Of a stretch of DNA of 14,008 nt, positions 1 through 6,682 are shown one piece after another. The position numbers and the translations under genes are program-made. The number at the start of each line of letters is the position of its first letter. Within the stretch, counting starts at the first letter, position 1. The DNA is from Methyloprofundus sp. (GTDB lineage Bacteria > Pseudomonadota > Gammaproteobacteria > Methylococcales > Methylomonadaceae): contig DAOVWV010000010.1 in NCBI GenBank assembly GCA_030636485.1, positions 1 through 14,008 of the forward strand, written 5' to 3'. The notes beneath the pieces are model-generated. The model did no database searches and had not been told where the DNA came from. It saw only the letters and a list, made by a program, of their open reading frames with translations.

Positions 1-144
1 CCGACAGGTGCAGAAGTCATTGAACTAGGCCCCTTGAATGAAAGCATTCATAAAATCAATGAAAATGTACCCGTTGCAGACCTACAGCCTTTGTCAGATA
101 TTTATCAGCAAATGTTAATGGAATTACTCGTCGAAAAGGAATAG
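1..144 (+). CDS. dapE: Succinyl-diaminopimelate desuccinylase, C-terminal end (partial)
   Basis: This is the last 47 codons of a gene that starts outside the window. DapE hydrolyses N-succinyl-LL-2,6-diaminopimelate to succinate and LL-diaminopimelate in the cytoplasm, a step of lysine and peptidoglycan-precursor synthesis. The visible tail contains [16 protein letters not shown] followed by [18 protein letters not shown]. This matches the C-terminus I recall for E. coli DapE (ELGPVNATIHKINE, ADLQLLARMYQRIMEQL). The His in SIHKIN corresponds to the second-metal zinc ligand of the M20 di-zinc peptidase family, so the active-site end is intact. The stop is at 142-144, only 4 bases before the next ATG, which suggests the AIM24-like remnant was a co-transcribed downstream gene. 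Confidence 0.85.
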   Translation, partial: PTGAEVIELGPLNESIHKINENVPVADLQPLSDIYQQMLMELLVEKE

Positions 145-148
145 AGCG

Positions 149-331
149 ATGCGTTGCCATGACGTGGATTATACAATTATTGGCCATGATATCAAACTAA
201 GAGGTGGTGAAGGGATGGTGTTAGCGACCTTGTCTGGAACCGGGGCGGTATGGATACAGAGTATGCCTTTTTCGCGCTTGGCCGAACGGGTATTGAGCCA
301 CTCTGCTTTTTCAATGCAGGGTGAGCAGTAA
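149..331 (+). pseudogene. AIM24/TIGR00266-family gene with large in-frame internal deletion
   Basis: This 60-codon frame joins the two ends of a family whose members are normally about 250 residues. Residues 1-17 ([17 protein letters not shown]) match the usual N-terminus (M-x-x-H-E-[IV]-D-Y-x-I-x-G-D-D-[MI]-Q-F). Residues 19-50 ([20 protein letters not shown], then [12 protein letters not shown]) match the usual C-terminal strand (GGEGLFxxxLxGPGxVWxQS, then PFSRLAxRI). The roughly 200 residues normally between them are missing, and the junction falls near position 200. AAGGA at about 136-140 is a good ribosome site. The family is a beta-rich protein related to mitochondrial AIM24 whose bacterial role is unclear. 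A 60-residue remnant is unlikely to fold like the parent. Another reading is simple N-terminal truncation, because the family's internal DVDY segment resembles the start. Family matches are from memory, not a search. Confidence 0.6.
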
Positions 332-381
332 TCATTTTTTATTTTTTGGCTACCACCGTAAGACGGGAGAGCTTGCCGCTT

Positions 382-410
382 CTCGTTCCAACGTAAAGCA
401 TTGGGGCGAG
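382..410. repeat. Intergenic 10-bp hairpin (CTCGTTCCAA / TTGGGGCGAG)
   Basis: The left arm at 382-391 pairs over all ten positions with 401-410 if two G-U wobbles are allowed, around a 9-base loop. Arms of the CGTTCC-AA/TT-GGAACG type are common as dispersed palindromes in methanotroph genomes, as I recall, so this is more likely a worn copy of such a repeat than a gene-specific signal. No T-run follows it, so it is not a classical terminator. Confidence 0.45.
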
Positions 411-476
411 TCTGGCATAAAACTTGTCCCGTGTTAAATTGGGAACCTATTTTTTTTCTAACAACCTCTGATTTTT

Positions 477-2000
477 ATGAACAAAAAACAACTCTCACTT
501 TTTATCGGTGCATTTTTGGCATCGGCAACACTCTCTGCACAACAAATAACATTTACTAATGGCGATAGCCTGGATGTTGAATTGATTCAACAGACAGACA
601 CTACGCTGACTTTTTCTCATCCTTTTTTGGGGAAACAGACGGTTGCGAAAACCAGTATTCGTAATTTACAAACGATAAACCTGAGTAACTTGCTTAGAGT
701 GCCTGAGGGTGAAGAGGGGGTGGCGGTTAATGTGTTTAATGAGGCTGAAGATGCCATGGTGCCCGCCAAGGATGTCGTTGATGTCGCTAAAAAGAAAGTG
801 CTCGTTGCTGAAGAAAACGTCAGTATTGCCAATACTGATATGGAGGTTGAGATTGCTGAGCAGGCTCTTGTAGCAGCAGAAGAAGAGTTTCAGCTTGCAG
901 AAAATAAATTGGTGGCAGCAGTAGAAACAGCTGATACGGCTGAAGCGAATATCAAAATAGCCAGAGACTTGAGTGTCGCTAATATACAGGTTCAAGAGGC
1001 TAATGATGCAATGACAGCGGCTGTGGCAGAAGTAAAGCTTGCAAAAAATGATATTAGCATAGCAGAACAAAATGTAGGTCTTGCTGAAGAAGCTTTAGAT
1101 GCGTCTGGGGAGGCTGGGGTTAGCAGTGCGAAAGCCAATGTTGATCATGCTGAAGGGTTAGTGGATATTGCTGAAGATAAACTTAAGGCTGCCAATGAAG
1201 GTGTTTTACAAGCTAAAGATACCGTCAGGGCTGCTGACGATCAGGTCAAGCTTGCTAAAGGCGAGAAAGTCAATGATGGCTTTATGGGAACAGGCTGGTT
1301 CAGGGATTGGGATAGTAGTGTTTCACTGGGGCTGAGTGGTTCTTCAGGCTCGTCGACTAATACCACTTTCCGAACAGCATTCGATACCCGCTATGAAGAT
1401 AGTGAACATCGCTGGGATTTTAAGTCCTTTTATTTTTTCGATTCTGAAGATAATACGGCCAGTGAAAATCAAATCAATGCTACCTTAGTAAAAGATTGGT
1501 TTTTTGCGGATAGTAAATGGTTTGCATTTGCAACAACTGTTTATGACTGGGATGAGTTCAGTGACTGGAATCATCGACTGCAGCTTGGGGGTGGGCCTGG
1601 TTACCAATTTATTAAAACGGAGGACTGGGAGTTTTCAGCACGGGCTGGTCTGACGACTATTTTTGAATTTGGTAAAACGCAATTTGACTCAAATGATAAC
1701 CCTGTACTGGAACCTGATGGCAGTGTGCATGAAGAAAATATTGTCGGGCTTGAGGGCCTGGTAGGTGCGGATGTCACCTGGCATATCAGTGCTAAACAAC
1801 GCTTTACCCTGTCTAATTACCTTTATCCAAGTTTCACTGATGGTGGTAAATTTAGAAACCTGACAAACCTGGCCTGGGTGCATGATATAGAATGGTTTGA
1901 AGGGATGGCGCTTAAATTTGGAATACGGAATGAATATGATACGTCTGAGTTGATTCCCAATGAATTCAAGTATAATTTTTCATTGTTGTGGGGATTCTAG
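477..2000 (+). CDS. DUF481-type outer-membrane beta-barrel protein with coiled-coil insert
   Basis: The product is 507 residues, probably exported to the outer membrane. Residues 1-21 form a Sec signal peptide (KK, hydrophobic stretch, LSA|Q cleavage site). Residues 22-72 (ITFTNGDSLDVELI onward) resemble the small beta module that often precedes DUF481 barrels (x-x-NGDxLxGxV). Residues about 100-262 are an alanine-rich heptad repeat of the form [LVIA]-A-[EKD]-x-x-[VLI]-x with no Pro, a predicted long coiled coil. Residues about 274-507 are aromatic, alternating beta-strand sequence (WDFKSFYFF, LGGGPGYQF, FSARAGLTTIFEF) ending in LLWGF. A C-terminal Phe is the Bam-recognition signature of outer-membrane barrels. 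DUF481 proteins (YdiY-like, 'salt-induced outer membrane protein') are normally about 250-350 residues, and the excess is the coiled coil. No clear Shine-Dalgarno lies before the ATG. The specific function is unknown. Confidence 0.8.
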   Translation: MNKKQLSLFIGAFLASATLSAQQITFTNGDSLDVELIQQTDTTLTFSHPFLGKQTVAKTSIRNLQTINLSNLLRVPEGEEGVAVNVFNEAEDAMVPAKDVVDVAKKKVLVAEENVSIANTDMEVEIAEQALVAAEEEFQLAENKLVAAVETADTAEANIKIARDLSVANIQVQEANDAMTAAVAEVKLAKNDISIAEQNVGLAEEALDASGEAGVSSAKANVDHAEGLVDIAEDKLKAANEGVLQAKDTVRAADDQVKLAKGEKVNDGFMGTGWFRDWDSSVSLGLSGSSGSSTNTTFRTAFDTRYEDSEHRWDFKSFYFFDSEDNTASENQINATLVKDWFFADSKWFAFATTVYDWDEFSDWNHRLQLGGGPGYQFIKTEDWEFSARAGLTTIFEFGKTQFDSNDNPVLEPDGSVHEENIVGLEGLVGADVTWHISAKQRFTLSNYLYPSFTDGGKFRNLTNLAWVHDIEWFEGMALKFGIRNEYDTSELIPNEFKYNFSLLWGF

Positions 2001-2114
2001 TCGGCATACGCAAAAAAGAATATTGACGCAAGATACAAAAAAATGAAGCCTTATCGTATCTGTGAGCAAAAAACATATATAAGGCAACGTGTTTGTTTTT
2101 AATAGGTGGTATAA

Positions 2115-2675
2115 ATGAAACAGAGAAACATACATACGGGGCTGCGTATAGCCGCGGTGGGTTTATTGGCTTCTATCAGTAGTGCTTGTGCAATTTTTAC
2201 ACCCACGGCAAAACCGCTCACTGGTTCTGAAGTCTGTGAAAAATTAAATGAGGTCATTGCTGATCACGCTAATGATTTTAAGCAGCTAAAAGGAAGCCGT
2301 AAAAGTTCCGGTCGAGTGCGTAATATGCAAATCTGGAGTGCAGATAGAGTGTTTCCACTGGCAAGGGATTGTCAGATCTGGGAGTGGGGTTCTGGTTTAA
2401 CAAGCTATACCTGTTCCTGGCAGGAGTCTGATGAGGTTAAGGCTAAGGTGAATCATGATAAAGGTGCTGATCTTGTAGGGCAGTGCTTAGATGAGCAATG
2501 GCAAAGTAGTTATGTTGATACTCAAAGTGGGGGTGGCAGAACGTTGTTTTATCAACCGGGTAACAAGACGGTTGTTTCAGTGCGTTATTTTAAAGAATCA
2601 CGGACTATTTTAGAAAACTGGAAAACGACGTTATATATTGGCGATGAAAGTAATTTAAAGGCTGAAGTGCAATAA
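2115..2675 (+). CDS. Unrecognised exported, lipoprotein-like protein
   Basis: I do not recognise this 186-residue protein. It opens with a basic start and a hydrophobic segment (residues 9-22) followed by ISSAC, so Cys25 could be a lipidation site. The -3 position is Ser rather than the usual Leu, so either a weak lipobox or a Sec-cleaved soluble protein is possible. The mature part has four more cysteines (41, 86, 100, 124), compatible with two periplasmic disulfides, and Trp-rich segments (QIWEWGSG, TCSW). AGGTGG at 2104-2109 is a plausible ribosome site 5 bases before the ATG. It lies 114 bases after the DUF481 gene on the same strand, so co-transcription is possible. It converges on the sufT operon. 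Confidence 0.7.
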   Translation: MKQRNIHTGLRIAAVGLLASISSACAIFTPTAKPLTGSEVCEKLNEVIADHANDFKQLKGSRKSSGRVRNMQIWSADRVFPLARDCQIWEWGSGLTSYTCSWQESDEVKAKVNHDKGADLVGQCLDEQWQSSYVDTQSGGGRTLFYQPGNKTVVSVRYFKESRTILENWKTTLYIGDESNLKAEVQ

Positions 2676-2722
2676 CATTAGAGGCTGTGAAAGTATTGCC
2701 CATTTATGGAGTGGAAGAGGGG

Positions 2723-2751
2723 GGGCGGAAAACACTAGCGTTATTCCGCCC
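2723..2751. terminator. GC-rich palindrome between convergent genes, possible bidirectional terminator or dispersed repeat
   Basis: GGGCGGAA (2723-2730) and TTCCGCCC (2744-2751) are a perfect 8-bp inverted repeat. AAC/GTT (2731-2733/2740-2742) extends it inside with one bulged A. The hairpin sits between the stop of the lipoprotein-like gene (2675) and the stop of sufT (2761, minus strand), the expected place for a shared terminator. There is no U-run on either side, and the GGGCGGAAtaac...TTCCGCCC shape resembles dispersed intergenic palindromes seen in methanotrophs. It may therefore be a repeat copy with or without terminator activity. Confidence 0.55.
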
Positions 2752-2760
2752 TACGTAGGC

Positions 2761-3309
2761 TTAAAATAGGCCTAATTGTACTTGCGCCACTTCAGACATC
2801 ATATCTCGTGACCAAGGTGGATCCAATACGATTTCAACTTCTACAGCATCAACGCCAGGCAAAGCACGAACCGCTTTTTCTACATCACCCTGGATCACCG
2901 GCCCCATGCCACAGCCAGGGGCGGTCAGTGTCATCATGATATGCACACTATTAAGTGCTTCAGCTACCTGCTCAACTTTACAATGATAGACTAGGCCCAG
3001 GTCAACAATATTGACGGGGATTTCGGGGTCATAGACAGTCTTCATGACTTCCCAGCAATTTTTTTCTACGGCAGTCGCATCGGTTTCAGAGACTAAAGTA
3101 TGGAGTTCATGTGGTTCTTTACCCAGCGCATCGGCATCTGCGCTGGATATTCTAACCATATGTCCATGGTCGGTGACTACCGTATAGTTATTGCCTAGAT
3201 CCTGATGGATGGTCACTTGTTTGCCTTTGCTCAGTGTGCCGTGGTTTCCATCGGGGATAAGCACTACGTTTACATCGCGTGTAAGGGTAATTATTTCTCG
3301 ATCAGACAT
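2761..3309 (-). CDS. sufT: SufT-like Fe-S cluster assembly/maturation protein (MIP18/DUF59)
   Basis: The protein has 182 residues, the usual length for the SufT type that carries an N-terminal extension ahead of the MIP18 (DUF59) domain. The domain spans about residues 84-170 with the signatures DPEIPVNIVDLGLVY (94-108) and TLTAPGCGMGPV (128-138). Cys133 in the TAPGCGMG loop is the conserved cysteine of the family. The product acts in the cytoplasm in maturation of Fe-S proteins. It is the last gene of a minus-strand operon, 11 bases after the SDR gene. SufT is more often found near suf genes, so its place after ubiG-gph-SDR is less usual. The ATG is preceded only by a weak AAAGAAA ribosome site. 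Confidence 0.85.
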   Translation of the reverse strand: MSDREIITLTRDVNVVLIPDGNHGTLSKGKQVTIHQDLGNNYTVVTDHGHMVRISSADADALGKEPHELHTLVSETDATAVEKNCWEVMKTVYDPEIPVNIVDLGLVYHCKVEQVAEALNSVHIMMTLTAPGCGMGPVIQGDVEKAVRALPGVDAVEVEIVLDPPWSRDMMSEVAQVQLGLF

Positions 3310-3320
3310 GGTTGTTTCTT

Positions 3321-4049
3321 TTATAGTTTGAAAGTGCGTGCATCGACAGTTTGGCCTGTTGTACCGATGCTTTTTGCGCCAAATAAATAGAGATAAGCCG
3401 GGCTTATTTCATTCATTTTGGGGAGTTTGCTTTTATCTTCAGCAGGAAAAGATTTTTTTCTTAATGGCGAGTCCACAGGGCCGGGTATTAAGGTATTGAC
3501 CCGTATTTTTCCGGCATCACTTAGTTCTTCGGCTAGAATTTTGGCATAGCTTGCCAACGCTATTTTAGAAACGCCATAGGCACCAGTGTAGGCTCTGGGT
3601 TCACGGACAAAGGAGTCACCAGTAAAGACGATTGAGGCATGTTCCGGCTTTTGTAATAAAGGCAGTAAGACCTGGGTTAATAGGACCGCTGCATTTAAAT
3701 TTACATTGAGTGTATGACCCCATGCCATTGTGCCGTGGATGGATAGGGGCGTAAAGGCATCAAGCTCTACAGCAGAATGCAACAGGCCATTTATATGACC
3801 ATATTTTTCTGCTATGGTATCGGCAAGTTCATGATACTGTACTTCCGTTGCACCGGCTAAATCAAAGGGGTAGATAACAGGGGTGGGTGCATTGACGGCA
3901 ATAATGGCATCGTAAGCTTTTTCGAGCTTGGGAATGCTTTTGTCCAATAAAATAATCGTCGCACCTTGCTGTGCAAGTGCCAGTGCAGCGGTACTTCCTA
4001 GTCCGCCACCTGCACCAGTAATAAGAATGGTTTGCTTAGTTAAGGGCAT
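3321..4049 (-). CDS. YciK-like short-chain dehydrogenase/reductase
   Basis: The product is a 242-residue classical SDR. The NAD(P)-binding glycine motif TGAGGGLG is at residues 11-18, and the catalytic triad positions are Ser146 (VFTGDS), Tyr158 and Lys162 (YGVSK). NTLIPGPVDSPLR after it is the usual PG segment, and the C-terminal TGQTVDA matches the family end. Gene position directly after gph and ubiG is typical for the YciK group in Gammaproteobacteria, whose substrate is not established. The start codon overlaps the gph stop by 14 bases, which points to translational coupling. The serine context (GDS) and the HSAVE loop, where NNAG is usual, are somewhat diverged. Confidence 0.85.
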   Translation of the reverse strand: MPLTKQTILITGAGGGLGSTAALALAQQGATIILLDKSIPKLEKAYDAIIAVNAPTPVIYPFDLAGATEVQYHELADTIAEKYGHINGLLHSAVELDAFTPLSIHGTMAWGHTLNVNLNAAVLLTQVLLPLLQKPEHASIVFTGDSFVREPRAYTGAYGVSKIALASYAKILAEELSDAGKIRVNTLIPGPVDSPLRKKSFPAEDKSKLPKMNEISPAYLYLFGAKSIGTTGQTVDARTFKL

Positions 4050-4722
4050 GGGTTTGATTTGTAATCCAGTCTAAAATTTCATTAGGGTGATGTATTAACG
4101 CATCAGCTCCCCAGTTTTGTGGTTTATCCTCGGGCTTTAAATAGCCCCAGGTGGCTGCCAGTGTTTTCATGTTGGCAGCTTTTCCAGCTGTTATATCGTG
4201 TTGGGCATCACCAATGTATAAGCACTCCTCGGGGGGCACTTGTATTTGACGGCAGGCTGTTAGCATGGGTTCCGGGTGGGGTTTGCTGTGTGCCGTGGTA
4301 TCTCCACAGATAATGCATGCGGAACGACTGCTTAAATTCAGGGCGTGCATTAAAGGGTGGGTCATACGTTCACGTTTGTTGGTAATGACGCCCCACGGAA
4401 TGCCATTAGCCTCCAGAGTCGCTAACAATTCTGACATACCTTTATAAAGGTGGGTGTTAACAGCGATATGGTTTTCATAATAATTGAGCAACCATTCTAA
4501 AATATCTGCCTTTATTGAATCAGACACCTGTTGTTCCAGCGCGGTATCAATCATGACGGCCGCTCCATAGGAGATATAGGGGGTAATGGTATTTGCCGGT
4601 ATTTCAGGGTAGTTAAAATTTAGCAGTGCTTTATTCAGTGCCGTGGTTAAATCAGGCGCAGTATTCAGCAGTGTGCCATCTAAATCAAACAGTACGCAGG
4701 ATACGTTAAATTTATTGCTCAT
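4036..4722 (-). CDS. gph: Phosphoglycolate phosphatase (HAD family)
   Basis: This 228-residue HAD-superfamily enzyme is expected to hydrolyse 2-phosphoglycolate to glycolate. Motif I is LFDLDGTLLNT (nucleophile Asp13, general acid Asp15). The alpha-helical cap follows (about 18-90). Motif II is the Thr in VITNKRERM, motif III the Lys in HSKPHPEP, and motif IV YIGDAQHDITAGKAA. The ubiG-gph pairing is common in Proteobacteria. It starts 5 bases after the ubiG stop and overlaps the SDR start by 14 bases. Other HAD phosphatases look similar, but the neighbourhood and length favour Gph. Confidence 0.88.
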   Translation of the reverse strand: MSNKFNVSCVLFDLDGTLLNTAPDLTTALNKALLNFNYPEIPANTITPYISYGAAVMIDTALEQQVSDSIKADILEWLLNYYENHIAVNTHLYKGMSELLATLEANGIPWGVITNKRERMTHPLMHALNLSSRSACIICGDTTAHSKPHPEPMLTACRQIQVPPEECLYIGDAQHDITAGKAANMKTLAATWGYLKPEDKPQNWGADALIHHPNEILDWITNQTHALN

Positions 4723-4727
4723 GGTCT

Positions 4728-5435
4728 TTATTCAGGGCGTTTGAATGCCGCGATATAATTGATATCTATATCATCATTTAAACTAAAGTTTTTAGTTAGT
4801 GGATTATATTGAATGCCAATCATAGCTTGTAATTCCAGTCCGGCATTGCGTGCCGACTGACTGAGTTCTGAAGGTTTGATAAAGGTTTTGTAATCATGGG
4901 TACCCGCCGGTAGCATTTTTAAAATATGTTCGGCTGCGACAATAGCGAGTAAATAAGCTTTAGGCTTACGGTTCAGGGTTGAAAAAAACACATAGCCACC
5001 GGGTTTAACCATTTGCGCACAGGCTGCAATAACCGAACCTGGCTCGGGAACGTGCTCAAGCATTTCCATGCAAACCACATGATCAAAACTTTCAGGCTCG
5101 GCTTCTGCCAGGGCTTCTGCACTGATTTTTCTGTAACTGGCATTGATACCAGACTCCAGGCCATGTAGGTCAGCAATATCAATCAAGTCTTCGCTGAGAT
5201 CTATGCCGAGCATATTGGCCCCTTTTTTTGCTAAACCTTCAGTGAGAATACCTCCACCACAGCCTACATCAACGAGTCGTTGATCTTGTAGACCAATAAA
5301 GCGCTGAATGAAACTGATGCGTAGCGGGTTAACATCATGGAGTGTTTTAAACTCACCATTTCTGTCCCACCAGCGTTCTGCCTGAGAGCCAAATTTCTGA
5401 ATTTCGTGTGCGTGTACGTTTTCTGTTGCTGTCAT
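4728..5435 (-). CDS. ubiG: Ubiquinone biosynthesis O-methyltransferase UbiG
   Basis: The 235-residue class I SAM-dependent methyltransferase carries out the two O-methylations of ubiquinone synthesis (2-polyprenyl-6-hydroxyphenol and 3-demethylubiquinol). The family's N-terminal signature is present (EIQKFGSQAERWWDRNGEFK then LHDVNPLR). SAM-binding motif I is VDVGCGGG (55-62), with the acidic Asp79 in GIDLS, then CMEMLEHVPEP (post-I/II) and LNRKPKAYLLAIVAAEH, which is typical of UbiG. It is the first gene of the minus-strand ubiG-gph-SDR-sufT operon. The ATG has no strong Shine-Dalgarno. Confidence 0.93.
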   Translation of the reverse strand: MTATENVHAHEIQKFGSQAERWWDRNGEFKTLHDVNPLRISFIQRFIGLQDQRLVDVGCGGGILTEGLAKKGANMLGIDLSEDLIDIADLHGLESGINASYRKISAEALAEAEPESFDHVVCMEMLEHVPEPGSVIAACAQMVKPGGYVFFSTLNRKPKAYLLAIVAAEHILKMLPAGTHDYKTFIKPSELSQSARNAGLELQAMIGIQYNPLTKNFSLNDDIDINYIAAFKRPE

Positions 5436-5557
5436 GATTTAAGAACCGTATTGATTATGGCTATAGTATACTAGAATACTAGGTTATTAGAATATGCTAT
5501 TAATAAAATTATTGGCTCAGGTGCGATGATCTGGTTTTTCTTTGGAGCTTTGCGTTG

Positions 5558-5576
5558 CGGGATGCTAAGTATCCCG
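5558..5576. repeat. Short strong hairpin (8-bp stem, 3-base loop)
   Basis: CGGGATGC (5558-5565) pairs with GTATCCCG (5569-5576) around TAA, with one G-T wobble. It lies mid-way in the divergent intergenic region, has no T-run, and its role (operator, transcript structure or chance) cannot be told from one copy. Confidence 0.4.
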
Positions 5577-5728
5577 GCTATTAAGATAAGTTCATTCCTT
5601 GTTTATAAGCACACGGCATAAGGTTTTAAGGGTTAATGGCAATGCTAGGGCGTGGATGAGTTGTGCCCCCCATGCAAGCTGAATCAGGGTTTTTTCGCGA
5701 GTTATCTAAGTTGATTTTTTATTAACGG

Positions 5729-5734
5729 TATAAT
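5729..5734 (+). promoter_or_regulatory. Candidate -10 box for the ATP-grasp/CitG-like operon
   Basis: A perfect TATAAT lies 36 bases before the GTG start. The only TTGATT-like -35 (5711-5716) is 12 bases upstream, too close. That same TTGATT is 18 bases from GATTAT (5735-5740), an alternative pair. The assignment is tentative. Confidence 0.3.
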
Positions 5735-5770
5735 GATTATTTTTTATATTTTACAGGTTTTAACTCTATT

Positions 5771-6682
5771 GTGGGACGAATAGCAATATTTACTGATGAT
5801 CCAGGCTGGCACGGTAAGCAATTACGTACGGCTTTTGCAGCGCGTGGCTATAGCGCGGAATATGTGTCTTTGACGGAATGTCGCATACAGTTACAGGAAG
5901 GGCTTTTGCCGCTTTATATTCCAGGTTTTGCAGCTGCATTGCCTGACGCGGTATTTGTGCGGGGTGTGCCAGGGGGCTCTTTAGAAGAGGTGGTGCTCTA
6001 TCTGGATATACTGCATGCGCTGAAAATTATGGGGATTCCTGTCTATAATGATGGTCATGCAATAGAGCGCAGTGTTGATAAAGGTATGACCAGCTTTTTA
6101 TTGCAGCAATATTCAGTGCCTACGCCGCAAACCTGGGTGTTAAGGGATCGGCATCAAGCGATAGCGATTGCTGAAGAGCAGTTGAGGGCTGGACACCAGC
6201 TTATTAGTAAGCCTATTTTTGGTTCACAAGGTGAAGGAATACGGCGCATAGAAAAGATGAGTGACTTGTTTTGGTTGACGCATAGTCAGGGTGTCTATTA
6301 TTTACAGCGCTTTGTACGCTGCGCGGGCGCAGGTTTTTCTGATTGGAGGGTATTTGTTGTGCATGGCAAAGTGATAGCAAGTATGCGTCGGCGGGGCATA
6401 CATTGGTTAAATAATGTTGCCCGAGGCGCGAGCTGTGAAGCAATACAGCTTGACCCTAAGATGGAGAATATAGCGATTAATGCTGTTCAGGCATTACAAA
6501 TGAGTTATGCGGGTGTGGATATTATTTGTACTCAGGAAGGGGATTATAAAGTGATCGAAGTCAATAGTATTCCTGCCTGGAAAGGTCTGGAAAGCGTCTG
6601 TCATGTGCGCGTGGCTGAAATTTTAGTGGATGATTTGTTAAGCTATTGTGAATTGCCAGAAAAGATGGGTGTCGTATGTTAA
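5771..6682 (+). CDS. RimK/MptN-like ATP-grasp ligase, probable H4MPT or methanofuran-type cofactor biosynthesis
   Basis: This 303-residue ATP-grasp enzyme starts at GTG, chosen because MGRIAIFTDDPGWHG is the natural N-terminus and no in-frame ATG precedes it. An N-terminal pre-ATP-grasp domain (1-95) is followed by the ATP-binding segment LISKPIFGSQGEGI (144-157), YYLQRFV (176-182), DWRVFVVHGKVIASM (191-205), the Arg/Asn loop NNVARGAS (214-221), and the metal-binding GVDII...VIEVNSIPAW (248-270). RimK-type enzymes add glutamate or similar amino acids to a carboxylate. Homologues recur beside fae in proteobacterial C1-transfer clusters and are thought to help build the H4MPT or methylofuran side chain. 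The exact acceptor cannot be read from sequence. It overlaps the next gene by 7 bases, indicating coupled translation. Confidence 0.8.
   Translation: MGRIAIFTDDPGWHGKQLRTAFAARGYSAEYVSLTECRIQLQEGLLPLYIPGFAAALPDAVFVRGVPGGSLEEVVLYLDILHALKIMGIPVYNDGHAIERSVDKGMTSFLLQQYSVPTPQTWVLRDRHQAIAIAEEQLRAGHQLISKPIFGSQGEGIRRIEKMSDLFWLTHSQGVYYLQRFVRCAGAGFSDWRVFVVHGKVIASMRRRGIHWLNNVARGASCEAIQLDPKMENIAINAVQALQMSYAGVDIICTQEGDYKVIEVNSIPAWKGLESVCHVRVAEILVDDLLSYCELPEKMGVVC

Larger units (their letters stand above)
5436..5770. other. Divergent intergenic region between ubiG and the ATP-grasp gene
   Basis: These 335 bases separate two divergent operons and should hold both promoters. Next to ubiG is an AT-rich run built on an approximate 8-base period (TACTAGAA, TACTAGGT, TATTAGAA, TATGCTAT at 5469-5500). 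A compact hairpin lies at 5558-5576 (CGGGATGC / GTATCCCG, 3-base loop, one G-U). A perfect TATAAT is at 5729-5734, ahead of the plus-strand gene. I see no credible protein gene or known RNA family here. Confidence 0.6.

Noticed and set aside
617..1070. Two long minus-strand open frames opposite the DUF481 gene
   Set aside because: They are antisense to the coiled-coil region. The repetitive GCT/GAA-type codons keep the complementary frames open, and the products show no recognisable family or ribosome site.
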